NCBI GenBank assembly: GCA_000787465.1
Contig: JSYX01000583.1
Location: forward strand, 1 to 22,415
From: Thermomucor indicae-seudaticae
Lineage: Eukaryota; Mucoromycota; Mucoromycetes; Mucorales; Lichtheimiaceae
Reading direction: 5' to 3'
Length of the DNA: 22,415 nucleotides
The translations under genes were made by a program, and so were the position numbers. The notes below the pieces were generated by a model. It was not told the origin of the DNA. It searched no databases and was given only the letters and a program-made list of their open reading frames with translations. Position 1 is the stretch's first letter. The number at the start of each line of letters is the position of its first letter. Positions 1-9,027 of this stretch are shown here, in pieces.

Positions 1-160
1 CCCTTGAAATCACAAGTATCTCTGCTCGACAATCAGTTATCCTTATCCATATCTTCTGTCCATTTGGATAATCACGAGGAATATTTCCATAATGAATGGA
101 GCGCGTTAATAGACTCTCTGGGAGATTTGTGATATTTTGTGTCTCGTTTACAAATAAAGG
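1..160 (+). repeat. Left terminal inverted repeat, possibly the 3' end of a coding copy
   Basis: Reading inward from base 1, this stretch matches the reverse complement of the right end. The first 46 bases differ at two positions only (24 and 28). A second block at 91-121 matches 27 of 31 bases. The middle is diverged and 6 bases shorter than on the right, and weaker similarity runs to about 160. Frame 1 is open from the first base to a TGA at 130-132. The right copy is open in the same frame and gives a similar peptide at its start. The repeat could therefore be a diverged gene end, or part of a repeat family, rather than a transposon terminus. No target-site duplication can be seen because the flanks lie outside the window. 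Confidence 0.85.
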
Positions 161-388
161 TCTGTATTTGTGGCAATATCCGTGACATGCACCATCGGGA
201 TATCGTACCGCTGCGAAAGGAATATTGCACTAAAACGATTAGCTCAAACGTTTTGCTGTTTGTTTGCCGGATAGGGTTTATTGAAAGAATAATAATCTAG
301 GATAAGATTCCAAGGTGATTACACGCACAAGTTCTTTCGTGATGGGTGTGTCTATGTGTCCAAAATGTCTGTCACCAGGACTACTCTT

Positions 389-974
389 TTATTTCAGGTG
401 CGTTCTAATGACAGGATTCTTCTTGTTGTGGATCTCTTCCTGACCCTCGGGAGATCCGGGAATCTTTTTTTGCAGGCCCTATATCCAACTTGAGTCAGCG
501 GAGAGAAACGAACGATAACAATAATAATAATAGACGTACGAGTTTTTCAAAAACACAGGCATTAAACGTGCGTTCGGGCTTGCGGCAAGCATAGAACTCT
601 TGATTGTTGTTTTCCAGGCATTGCCAATGAGCATCAAATTCTTTGCCACAGTTTTCTCTCAGTTTCTGAATGCTTATGCAAACAACGTCAAAAAAGCGTG
701 CCGTCTCCCTCTCTTTCAATTCATCTTACAGGTCAATGGCACACCGGGTCACTTTACGTCCTTCCTTCAGACAGTGTTCAGGGCCATTGTTCTCATTCTT
801 GCAAAGCATAAAATCGTCATTGTAGTCTTTGCAGTATTGACCGATAAAAAATGACGCGCTCTTTAAGGGTGCCGACGTCGCTCCCACTTCGTCCACCTTG
901 GGAATGCTGTCCGGAAGTGGCGTGGGGTCCACAAACTTGTTTACTGTAAATCCGAAATCTTGACGGGTCGACAT
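389..974 (-). CDS. NDUFA8: NDUFA8-type accessory subunit of mitochondrial complex I
   Basis: Exons on the minus strand are 974-730, 672-540 and 478-389. They join in phase to give 155 residues. The protein has two CHCH units, each a twin CX9C motif: C48/C58 with C68/C78, and C90/C100 with C111/C121. It ends in the fungal-type GLxKKIPGSPEGQ tail. This matches the 19-kDa NDUFA8 (PGIV) subunit, a disulfide-bonded protein of the intermembrane-space side of NADH:ubiquinone oxidoreductase, imported through Mia40. Human NDUFA8 is of similar length. Intron 1 (729-673) has GTAAGA and TAAG ends. Intron 2 (539-479) runs from GTACGT to ATAG and restores the frame into the tail. The ATG at 974 is the only start that fits. 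A CCAAT motif lies about 165 bp upstream. Confidence 0.93.
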
Positions 975-1138
975 TCTCTCTTTTTGTCAACGTCAGCCCT
1001 TGTCGCTATCTTTAATAGCCAAATAAAAAGAAGCGTGCGTACCTGCTCGTATACACAAGCGAGCGCGCGTTATATTACAAAGGCCAAACCCAAAGTTAGC
1101 AGGGTTTCGTTGTTTTGTCGTGACGTGCCCTGATCCGG

Positions 1139-1143
1139 CCAAT
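1139..1143 (+). promoter_or_regulatory. CCAAT box in the gap upstream of NDUFA8
   Basis: A CCAAT pentamer sits in the 262-bp gap between the NDUFA8 start (974) and the end of the transcription-factor gene (1237). CCAAT boxes bound by the Hap2/3/5 (NF-Y) complex often control fungal respiratory genes, which fits a complex I gene. It reads on the plus strand while the gene is on minus; CCAAT boxes work in either orientation. A single pentamer is weak evidence. Confidence 0.3.
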
Positions 1144-1236
1144 CAATTTCTGGTGAAGTTCCAGACGACCCACTGCTTCATCTTTGAAGAATCGCTTTAA
1201 TAAATTAGCAACAAACAGCAATTGTATTTACAGCAT

Positions 1237-3361
1237 CTACTCTATTTGATGAGAAGGACGTAATAAATGAGCTAGGTTATTGATAAGACGTGGTCCCATA
1301 TGCTTCAGGGCTGTTTCCAGAAAATCGCACACAAAAGCGTACCCTGGGAGCGGATATTCGTAGTAAGCATCTGTTCCAATGGCTTGACCCGAGCTCAGGG
1401 ACAAGGAGAGCGGAGACATGGAAGGTGGTACGTAGTGATCCATTCGCAAAAGGCTCTGAAACTGCTCGATGCATTCTTGCAGCACTTGTCGAGTATCTGG
1501 TGCAATAGGCGTTCCGCTTGACGCTGAGATGAGAGCAATCGCGTTGGTGATATGTATCAAGAATTCGGTATTAGCTGGCCAAAACTGTCATTAGTTTCCC
1601 CTGTTTTATGAGACGTACAGACGGATAGACCTACAGGCAAACACAAAGCTTTGATCCACCAGCTGTTTTACTGTATGAATCAAGACCTCGCAAGAGTCCA
1701 TACATAATGCAAGGATACGTTGCTGTATATTGCTGTACAATTCATTTCCTGCTGCGTCCACGTTGTTGGATAACCGTCGAGGTCTAAGTAGATGTGCGTG
1801 GATAATCATTGTCGTTGAATGTAGACAGGCAAATAATAAAAGCTGCCTTTCGCAGTTTTCCGACTCGACAATATGTCTCGCGTCTCTCGAAAAAGGATCT
1901 TCACATATTCGAAGAGAAGGCGGTACATCTTTCCACCATTCCTGGACGACTTGCTCATACCGCAAGATGATTTCGGCAGTCAGTTCGCCGACGTAGCCAA
2001 TCATAATGCGCCTCGTTTGTTTCTTCAACTGTGCGTTAAACTTCCCATGCAGACGCTTTGCCGTATTCTCCACTTACCATAATCTCCTTCAAAAAGGGCG
2101 AAGTTAAAAAGCGAAATATTTCGTTGTAGACCTGCAAATAGTCCCGGGTAGCTTGCGACTCGTCCGGAATTACGAGAAGATTCGAGTACGGCACGTCCAA
2201 GTCATCGGTATATTTGCCTTCTACCGCGTAATCTAGGAACCTGAGCGCGGAATAGGCATGAAGGTAATTGCGTTGAAATATAGCACGTTCGACTAATGGC
2301 GTTTCGGGATCATTATAGATTCCTTTGAGGTCGGTGGCGATCAAATACGACATTGTCAGAAGACGCCTGGCTTCAGAGATACATAATCTAGCGAGTAATA
2401 TGTATGGTTGCAAGAGATTGACGGCAACAAGAGCCTCAAGCGGTCGTGGTGTGTCATCATCCAAGAAGTCCAGAAGCCGTTCTTTGCATTTGGAGTAAAA
2501 AAAGTCGGCAACCTGTCGTTTCTCGGCGGGAGAAAAGCTTAAGCCGGACCAAGGAGATATGCAGACATAGGTGCAAATGGCAAGCGTCACCTCTGAATCG
2601 AGCGGGTTTTTGAGGGTCTTATAGTACGTCAAAAAGCTTGGGGCGTGGATGTAGGGTCGCACTGGGTTGAACTTTTCAAAGTAAATGTCAACAAGCTTAT
2701 CTGTCAACTGTCGAATATTGATAAAAGCTATTTGCTCGATCTGTGAAGGATAGCGAATGTGTGCTTTCTCGTTTTGCCATTGAGACATGAGGCGAACAAA
2801 AGCTGGGATAAAACTGCATGAATGGCCCTCGAACGAAAGCGGTTCACTAAAACTGCAGCTGCTGCCAAAGGGCGACAGAGAATGATACAGGGAAGGCTGT
2901 ATACTGGACAGTAATTCGCTAATGTTCTTGATTCCGGTTTCCAGACGAATGTAGCCGTTATTAATGCTCATTCTCCAACCGAACCGAGGAAGCATTTGGT
3001 TCACGGCTTCGTTGTTATTGCGCCAAGCGGTCGTTGCATTCAGCAGCTGCAGCTTTTCCGCCTCCAATCGCCGAAGCTCTAGTTGAAGCTCTAGCATTTG
3101 GTCCTGCCAGTACCGCAATTCTTCGCTTCCATCAACGGCAATCATGTCATCGTGCTCCGAATCCACATCCACGTGGCCTTCCTCGAGTGCATCGCACTCG
3201 AAGCCAAGCTTCTCGCACAACACACAGACAGTGGAGCCGGTCCGCCTGTAACATTTGCGACGACGCTTTTTGCATACTTTATGAAATTGAGCCCATGTTT
3301 TTTCATCAGACCGATTGGGGAACCAATAGAGCTTACGTTTACAAGGAGTATTTCGAGTCAT
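1237..3361 (-). CDS. Zn2Cys6 fungal transcription factor
   Basis: The best model has minus-strand exons 3361-3337, 3276-2078, 2028-1635 and 1574-1237, giving 651 residues. Removing the 60-bp intron at 3336-3277 joins PCK to LCKKRRRKC. This makes a canonical zinc binuclear cluster with C7, C10, C17, C26, C29 and C36 (CX2CX6CX8CX2CX6C). Without that splice the first pair of cysteines is lost. A charged Leu-rich coiled coil follows (about 58-100), the usual dimerisation segment. The fungal-specific transcription factor domain starts near residue 199 at the FEKFNPVRPYIHAPSFL motif and fills most of the rest. The last intron (1634-1575) has a CTAAT branch site 18 bases before its AG. The protein should bind DNA as a dimer in the nucleus; the targets cannot be inferred. 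An upstream in-frame ATG exists at 3487, but the start at 3361 gives the short N-terminus usual for this class. Confidence 0.88.
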
Positions 3362-3490
3362 GTCGTGTTCCAAGAAAATGGTGCTTAAAGTCAGCCAATC
3401 GCATTCCGCAGCCCTTTGAGGTTTGCGGCACTCCCGGGTGATCTCCGTGTGTGTGTGACCCGAAGAATCCTCCCAGGCAGTCAGCATCAA

Positions 3491-4099
3491 TGATGCCTTG
3501 GATCAGAATATCGAGCAAAAGAAATTGGAACCATGATCATCACTATACGAACCTCTGCATCAAAGAACAGGATGTTCTTTCGTTTTCCTTACAAAGACGA
3601 GTGCCAAGGGGTTCTTTTGCATGAATGTAAGATCCATTTCTGGAAGGCTGTATCTCCAATGGCCATCCAGTCGCACACATAATAGCTATCGGACAAAAGA
3701 GGCGGCATGTTTTTGTGCTAAAGGCTTTTCCATGGTCATTGTGTGTCGGATCTTTCTGGTTTCAAAGCGGCAAAACATTTAGCATCCTTGGCTGTTAAAC
3801 AAGCAGGGCAACATAGCAACAGGGACACATCCATAGCATATACTGTTGCCCAAGCAACCCTTTTATCATTTACCTCTTTTCACGCAAGCCTTGCAGTGGC
3901 AGATCTGAGCTTTATCATTGACAATTCCGGCTGATGCGATATGTTACACAGGCACAAAGGCAGTGAGCTTTTCGTCTTGACACACCCCCCACTTCGTTGT
4001 CATCCGTGTACACCCCCCAAAAAAGAAAACCGTATAAAAGAGAAGCAGGCAGGCGCCCGAATTCCCCCCACTTTCTTTCTTTCTTACCATAGTTTTACC
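3491..4099. promoter_or_regulatory. Divergent promoter region between the Zn2Cys6 factor and SDS3
   Basis: No convincing gene is seen here. The stretch lies between two divergently transcribed genes. It ends in C-rich patches, a TATA element and a CT-rich leader (TTTCTTTCTTTC) just before the SDS3 start, a typical fungal promoter and 5' untranslated region. A 63-codon open frame at 3743-3934 has no recognisable features. Confidence 0.6.
4033..4040 (+). promoter_or_regulatory. TATA box of SDS3
   Basis: TATAAAAG lies 60 bp upstream of the SDS3 start codon. It is preceded by runs of C and followed by a CT-rich leader. Spacing and sequence fit a core promoter; the transcription start is inferred. 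Confidence 0.6.
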
Positions 4100-5413
4100 A
4101 TGTTACCTCAACTTAGTTTTATTCTTGCACAGGCTGGTGCTGACGCGCACTTACCACCTCTGTCAGGTTCTTCTTCCAGCAGCAACACGCGACATTCACC
4201 TCAACCATCGTCGTCATTGTCACAGCATGTCTTACCACCACCTCCTGCTCACCCCCCTTTGTTTACTTCCTCCTCTTCCTCCTCCTCTCCCACCCCTTCC
4301 GATCATCAACTGCCACCTCTGGCTTTTCTGAAATGGCGCGACACCGAAAGACCGGTACTACCTCCGCCCTCTTCGCTATGGCGTACGTCACCACCTCCTT
4401 CTGCACAACCCGTTGCTTCTTCTTCTTCTTTTTCCGCTGCTGCTGCTCCTGCTGAACCATCGCTGACTGAATGCGCACCCATCTACGACTATGATCCATA
4501 CCACTCACAGTACGAAACCCACTGGGATCAAGGTATATAAAGCAAGAGACACATAAAGAGTGTGGAGAAAGAGGAACACGTCCAATGATTTATATTGTTA
4601 TTATATAAAGATGAGCAAGATGATGACGAAAACAAACGCAGTCGACGTGTACGCGAAAGCAATGATCTGCTGACCCAAATGAATAACGAGTTTTGGGACA
4701 ACTGCGAAGTGTATGTATATTGAAACGCCCCCCTTTTGCATGCAACTGCATAATCATGCAGCATATAGGATTTACAAGTCCAAGTTGGAGGCACTACAAG
4801 AGGAATTACGCAGCATACAAAAAGGTAAACAATGAGGCTTGGCAGAAAAAAGGAGGTTGTGCAGATTTACTTATTTGACGCCTTTTCAGGTACACACGAG
4901 GAATTTCTAGAGCAAGTGTCGGATTTGGAAAAGAAACGGGACGAGGACATTATCAATGCCGAGATTTTCAAGGACAACCAGTTGACTGGACTCAAGCGGC
5001 GATATGAGGATGACGTCAAGATGGCTGACCAGGAATACGAGACTGAAAAGACCAGTCTTTATGACACGCTGATGGCTGCCATTGACGAACGGCGTAAAAT
5101 GATCAAGGAGGACCGTGAAATATCGACGGATTTATTTAACGATGCGTATTCGCGTATCAATAATCAACGCAGAACCCTCCGTAAGCGAGGAAATGTTGCG
5201 TCGCCTTCCCGACACGAGAATACTAGGCGAAGGCAAAGTAAGTCTTCTTTCTCTTCCTTTCTTTCTTTACGTAAGAGAAGAACTAAACTTTATGCTGCTT
5301 CAAAAGATCGAAATAACAGTAGCCACTCGCAACACAGCATTCATGCTGGTCCCAGTTCACGAGAAAAAGATGAATTGGAACTAGACTTTCTAATGATGAA
5401 AGGTTCAAAGTAG
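4100..5413 (+). CDS. SDS3: Sds3-like subunit of the Sin3 histone deacetylase complex
   Basis: Exons are 4100-4532, 4611-4710, 4769-4824, 4890-5237 and 5307-5413, giving 347 residues with all phases consistent. The first ~140 residues are low-complexity Ser/Pro-rich. From about 155 to 270 lies the Sds3/BRMS1 family region: a coiled coil with YKSKLEALQEEL, then GTHEEFLEQV, then alternating charged helices through DERRKMIKEDRE. Sds3 proteins stabilise and dimerise the Sin3-Rpd3 deacetylase in the nucleus and support gene silencing. The tail is DELELDFLMMKGSK. The last intron (5238-5306, 69 bp) is a multiple of three and free of stops, so an unspliced reading would add 23 residues. Its GTAAGT donor, CTAAA-like branch site and AAAG acceptor make splicing likely. 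The gene is divergent from the Zn2Cys6 factor. Confidence 0.88.
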
Positions 5414-5530
5414 TATCTAGTGGTCCAGAAAAAAAGATATATATCCAATGTTTTGACTTTTGAGACCTTTTGCCATCCCGATCTTAAGGAAAGTTGTTGC
5501 TGAGAGTCTTGCGCACTACACCTTGCTACA

Positions 5531-6155
5531 ATGAGCGATTACCCTCCTAGACGCAATGACGCGGCAGTATCGGCGAATGAATACTGCATCATTCTGAAGG
5601 TTCCCCAGTTTTTAAAGGAGCATATGTTGTTACTGACGGAGGTTACGGGTCTCGGTCCCCGCAAGCTTCTTGCTGTGGTCTGTGGCATTGGCGAGGACAC
5701 TGCACAGGAGGCAATCCGCATGTTCAAGCACGAAGAACTGCCTGAAATTACGAGTGCAGTCGGAAGGCCAAGGCTGACCTTGGACGATGAGTATGTTTCT
5801 TGTGTCCGGAGTGTTGTTCTCCAGTACAGTCGGCACGGTCTACCTCTGTCTTCCCTTCGCAATCACCTCCACTACATGGGGTCTCTATTACGGATCGGAG
5901 GAATATTTTGCATGATTCACCACCCGTAGTTGCTTACCGACATGAATGCGTCGAGAGAACATCGCCGTGAATGGACAGACACTGTTTCCCATAGTCCCAA
6001 AAGTGTTTCTCGACGAATCCTATTGCCACTTGGAGCACAACAACAAGCTGACGTGGCTTCCCCAAACGCGGCGTACAGTATTCAATGAACAGGACAAAAA
6101 GCCTATGCTGGTCATATTCACCGCCAAGAGAATGTTCTTCAAGCAGAAATTGTGA
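5531..6155 (+). pseudogene. Decayed DDE (Tc1/mariner-IS630-like) transposase
   Basis: Three pieces of one transposase lie in different frames. Piece 1 (5531-about 5893) is a helix-turn-helix-type N-terminus ending in GRPRLTLDDEYV and an RNHLHYMG helix. Piece 2 (about 5893-5945, shifted) reads RNILHDSPPVVAYRHE. Piece 3 (5946-6155) reads MRRENIAVNG, then PKVFLDESYCHLEHN with the first catalytic Asp at about 6012, and stops before the second and third acidic residues. Two frameshifts and the missing C-terminal half of the DDE domain make it inactive. The family, with the VFLDESYCH signature, is abundant in Mucorales genomes. No terminal repeats were identified by eye. Confidence 0.75.
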
Positions 6156-6643
6156 AAGGCGAAAAGGGGCATTCTATTGTGGCCTGTGAAGGGTGGTTAC
6201 TTCATTCTAACTTTGTTCAGAGCTGATGACGTTCATCGCGAAGATGGAGATACCGCGATTCCAGCTCTTCGTTACAAAACATCGTGAGGATTTCCAGAGT
6301 TGGCACGACGCGAGACATAGCCATGAGAAGCTGGAGAAAATATGGTCCCAGAGGTTCGCCAAGGGAGCGAACTACATGCAGAAGAAAGTCAAGGTATTTC
6401 ACTGCAAGTACCTGTATGCTCTGCTCTAAGCTGGGCAATCCGTCGAGAAGAGAGGCTCTGTGGAGCCAAGTCTCCTGAGAGCTCGAAGTGAAGTACGAAG
6501 AGGTGTGAATTTAACCGAAGTATTGTTGTTATTATTATTAATAGACGGCTAATATGCATAGCCGCCAGGGAATGCGCTGCCTGGAGATGGAAGCGGCAGT
6601 ACTGCGGATAGAGCGAGTTTTGATCAGCAAGGCTTGAGTTCGT
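6156..6643. other. Unassigned region behind the transposase relic
   Basis: No supported gene. The first ~70 bp may continue the eroded transposase (an open stretch reading GHSIVACEGW). Open frames on either strand between 6217 and 6718 have no recognisable domain. The rest may be eroded transposon sequence or promoter of the next gene. Confidence 0.4.
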
Positions 6644-7391
6644 ATGGAAGTGAGCATCGTCCAGCAGAAAGCAAACAGCCAGGAGGATTCCTCCAGCAGC
6701 AGCGACAGCGACGAACAAACGCCAACGCTGGCGCCGACGCCACGATCAAAGGGCAAAGGGCAAAGGCAATGGCGTCCGACACGCCCAACCCGGGTTGTAG
6801 CTTCCGTTCCTTTGGGGGAGCGATCGCCCATGATCTTGGCGACGACGAGATGGCAGAGGAGCCATCTAAGCGCTCGGCCACGACGGCCCCCAAAAGGAGC
6901 AAACGGGAGAAGCCCTTCCAAGAGCAGCTCCTGGACCGAATTCCGGAAGCTGGGGTCATTTTTAATGACACCAGTCGAAGGTGCGTCCTCCCGGGGTTGG
7001 GCAGTTTTCTCGGTTAAAGCAAGACGTGCCAACGTTGAAGGAGGAGATGAGTCTAGCGTCTGTAGAATGATCGAGTATTAGTCCAGCTGATATTTTCTTA
7101 TGTCCTGCAGGTCGCAAGTCTCAAGGAAACGAACACGGCCATACTTTCAGCGTTGCAGTCACTGACGCGCTCCGTAAGTAGCATATAAAAAGAAAGGCGA
7201 AGTCCAAAGGGCTAACTATGTGAATACACTTAGTTCAATGAGGCGAACCAGAGACGAATACAATTGCTCAAGCCTCCCCGGAGGAAGAAGAAGCGGTCGA
7301 GGCAGCTGACGACCAGAGTGAAGAAGGAAGTCCTCGTCCAAAACGCAGGCGCCTCGGCTTGGACTTTCTTTTAGAAAAAGATACTGAATAA
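6644..7391 (+). pseudogene. Unrecognised Ser-rich/coiled-coil gene or gene remnant
   Basis: Fragments look coding but no single clean model covers them. From the ATG at 6644 a frame reads QEDSSSSSDSDEQ and a basic SKGKG stretch. An overlapping frame (6768-6980) reads a basic/acidic segment with KRSKREKPFQEQLLDRIPEAG. A leucine-heptad segment follows: LKQDVPTLKEEMSLAS, an intron 7062-7110 (ending in CCTGCAG), exon 7111-7173 reading SLKETNTAILSALQSLTRS, an intron 7174-7233 (GTAAGT, CTAAC, CTTAG), then FNEANQRR. After that, one frame gives a Lys-rich end, and another gives a Glu-rich run, KRRRLGLDFLLEKDTE and a stop at 7391. The intron signals are good, but joining all parts needs frameshifts or unseen introns. 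It may be a nuclear coiled-coil protein or a pseudogene. No homologue was recognised. Confidence 0.4.
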
Positions 7392-7686
7392 AGTCGTCGC
7401 TTCGCTTGCACATCGTTTATAGTGGTAGTTATATCATAAGATAGCGTTAGGGACTATGGGGAAGTGGAAAAGAAAGCAAAAAAAAGGTGGGTGGTATTTT
7501 ATTTCGAGTTTTGGAAGTCATCCATTGCTGGACAGCCGCTAAAATTTAAAGTTGACAGCACAATGAGGTCCGTTCTGTCAAGAAAGACCTTCTCATGACG
7601 TTTGCTCAAGGATCGTTCGTCGCGGCAACGCTCGAGTTCCCGAAACTACAGCTGCTGCAATGAGCTGAGACTAACTGCACATTTAG

Positions 7687-8103
7687 CGGCAGATCGACAA
7701 CTCTTTGACTCCGTTTGCCCTTTGTCGTGGAATTGAACATGACGGTATGTGTGCACCTGACTTGATCAGATTCCCATTGTCGAGATTTTGGGCTTCCCAA
7801 CCTGTTGTTATTTTACCAGGTCGACCAACATTGGGAAGATCAACCAACCCATTCGGCGTTGGCAGCGTCGTGATTGTCCAGCCGAACCACGAAACTTGGA
7901 TCAAGATAACACCGAGTTATGACAGACTGTCTAAAGTAAACTGTATAATGAAGGCCGTGCTGTTCCCTGCCCAAAATAGAGAGTGTTTGGGGTCTTTCTG
8001 TGTGGTGGTAGTGGAGTACAAAACTCCTCCGCGAGATGTGGGCATTGAGATGGCTACACACCAAAAAACCGGCTATGGGATCGTGCTGGAAGCAAGCAAG
8101 TAA
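7687..8103 (+). CDS. Unrecognised protein, 5' exons unresolved
   Basis: Two exons can be supported. Exon 7687-7744 starts after a CTAAC branch site and a TTTAG acceptor. Exon 7820-8103 ends in TAA. The intron between them (7745-7819, 75 bp) has a GTATGT donor, a CTGAC branch site and a TTACCAG acceptor. Its length is a multiple of three and it has no stop, so the frame stays open if it is retained. The spliced product reads through HDG/RPTLGRSTNPFGVGS, then VVIVQPNHETW, and ends GYGIVLEASK. It resembles a small beta-rich domain, but I do not recognise a family. No upstream exon with a matching donor was found, so the start is unknown and a truncated gene is possible. It converges on the CCCH gene, whose stop lies 69 bp further on. 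Confidence 0.45.
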   Translation, partial: RQIDNSLTPFALCRGIEHDGMCAPDLIRFPLSRFWASQPVVILPGRPTLGRSTNPFGVGSVVIVQPNHETWIKITPSYDRLSKVNCIMKAVLFPAQNRECLGSFCVVVVEYKTPPRDVGIEMATHQKTGYGIVLEASK

Positions 8104-8172
8104 ACTAGCCACAGCAGCATGATAAATAGTTTATTAAGCTAAGAAAAGAACACATTGTTCTTGCCAAGTATA

Positions 8173-8560
8173 CTATTCCAAATCCTTCAGCAGACTTGGC
8201 GGTAGCAAGCTTTCCGGATCAGAAGGGAGGATATCGTCGTGGTGTTGAAAGTTACACCGGCTACCATACGGACATGCACCTGTCAAGTTGAAGGTGCGGC
8301 ATGCTTTGGTCTTGTACTTTGGATGTCGTTCCACGCCTCGGAGGTCATCTTGTCCATGCGCGTATTGGCATTTCTCTCCGTAGCTATCATCTTGACTCTA
8401 TCAAAGTTCTTTTTTTTTTCGATAACCAAGAAAGAAGGAAAGGGGTTGTCTTACCGGCAGTAAGCGAGTTCTTGCCAGTTGCGACATAACTCTGTCTTGT
8501 AAAGTCTTTGTCCCTTGCATTGCGCGCCTTGCTTTTCTGTAGGAAGAGACTGATTTTAGA

Positions 8561-8598
<38 letters not shown>

Positions 8599-8787
8599 GT
8601 GTGTGTGTGCATCCTACATACTTTTGCTGCTGCCTTTGCGTCGCTTCTTGCTGCTCCCCGACTTGTCTTCCAAGACGCACACTGGATCGTCTTGGCATTC
8701 GAGGACAGAAGCCGCAATCGGAAACTTATCGCCTTCCGGACTCACAAGATGGCCAGACATATCAAAATACCATTTATCAGTCGGCAT
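8173..8787 (-). CDS. Tandem CCCH zinc-finger protein, tristetraprolin/TIS11 type
   Basis: Minus-strand exons 8787-8622, 8536-8455 and 8383-8173 give 152 residues. Finger 1 is preceded by YKTEL and has C73, C82, C88 and H92. Finger 2 is preceded by HPKYKTKA and has C111, C120, C126 and H130. Both are CX8CX5CX3H and the linker is 18 residues, the exact geometry of ZFP36/TIS11 and yeast Cth1/Cth2. These proteins bind AU-rich elements in mRNA 3' ends and promote decay; in yeast they act during iron shortage. The rest is short: an acidic N-terminus, a basic [13 protein letters not shown] patch and a small C-terminal tail. At 152 residues it is much smaller than most family members, so effector segments may be reduced. 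The intron 8454-8384 splits finger 1 between C82 and C88. The start is the first ATG in frame. The gene is divergent from the GH16 gene. Confidence 0.9.
8563..8609. repeat. AT/TG compound microsatellite in intron 1 of the CCCH gene
   Basis: Seventeen AT units (8563-8596), one C, then six TG units (8598-8609). It lies inside the 85-bp intron 1 of the CCCH gene and makes up more than half of it. Such a tract should vary in length between strains and can approach the splice sites. Confidence 0.95.
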
Positions 8788-9027
8788 ATATACGGTAAAA
8801 GGAATTACGGACAAAAGCCGAGATAAAAAAGACAGAGAGCGAGAGAAACAAAATAGTACCCGTATAAATCATGTCTCGAAAATGTACGTTTCTGACACGC
8901 TTGTTTGTTTGTTCCGAAAAACGCACCGTTTTAAATATATTTGCCTTGTCTTTTTCGTATTTATTTTCTCTGTCTTTCTTCTTCTCTGTGTCTTCATTCT
9001 TTGGGCTTCTTTTTTTTTTTTTGCTGA
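8788..9027. promoter_or_regulatory. Shared promoter of the CCCH and GH16 genes
   Basis: A 240-bp gap between two divergent start codons. It is A/T- and homopolymer-rich, with a T-run (TTCTTTTTTTTTTTT) just before the GH16 ATG acting as a pyrimidine-rich leader. No clear TATA box is placed with confidence for either gene, though a TATATA patch lies right at the CCCH start. Confidence 0.45.

Noticed and set aside
1290..1521. Plus-strand open frames of 70 codons opposite the transcription factor
   Set aside because: They are antisense shadows of the third exon of the Zn2Cys6 gene and have no domain.
6217..6718. Minus-strand open frames behind the transposase relic
   Set aside because: Overlapping frames on both strands, no recognisable motif, and no splice signals that would join them.
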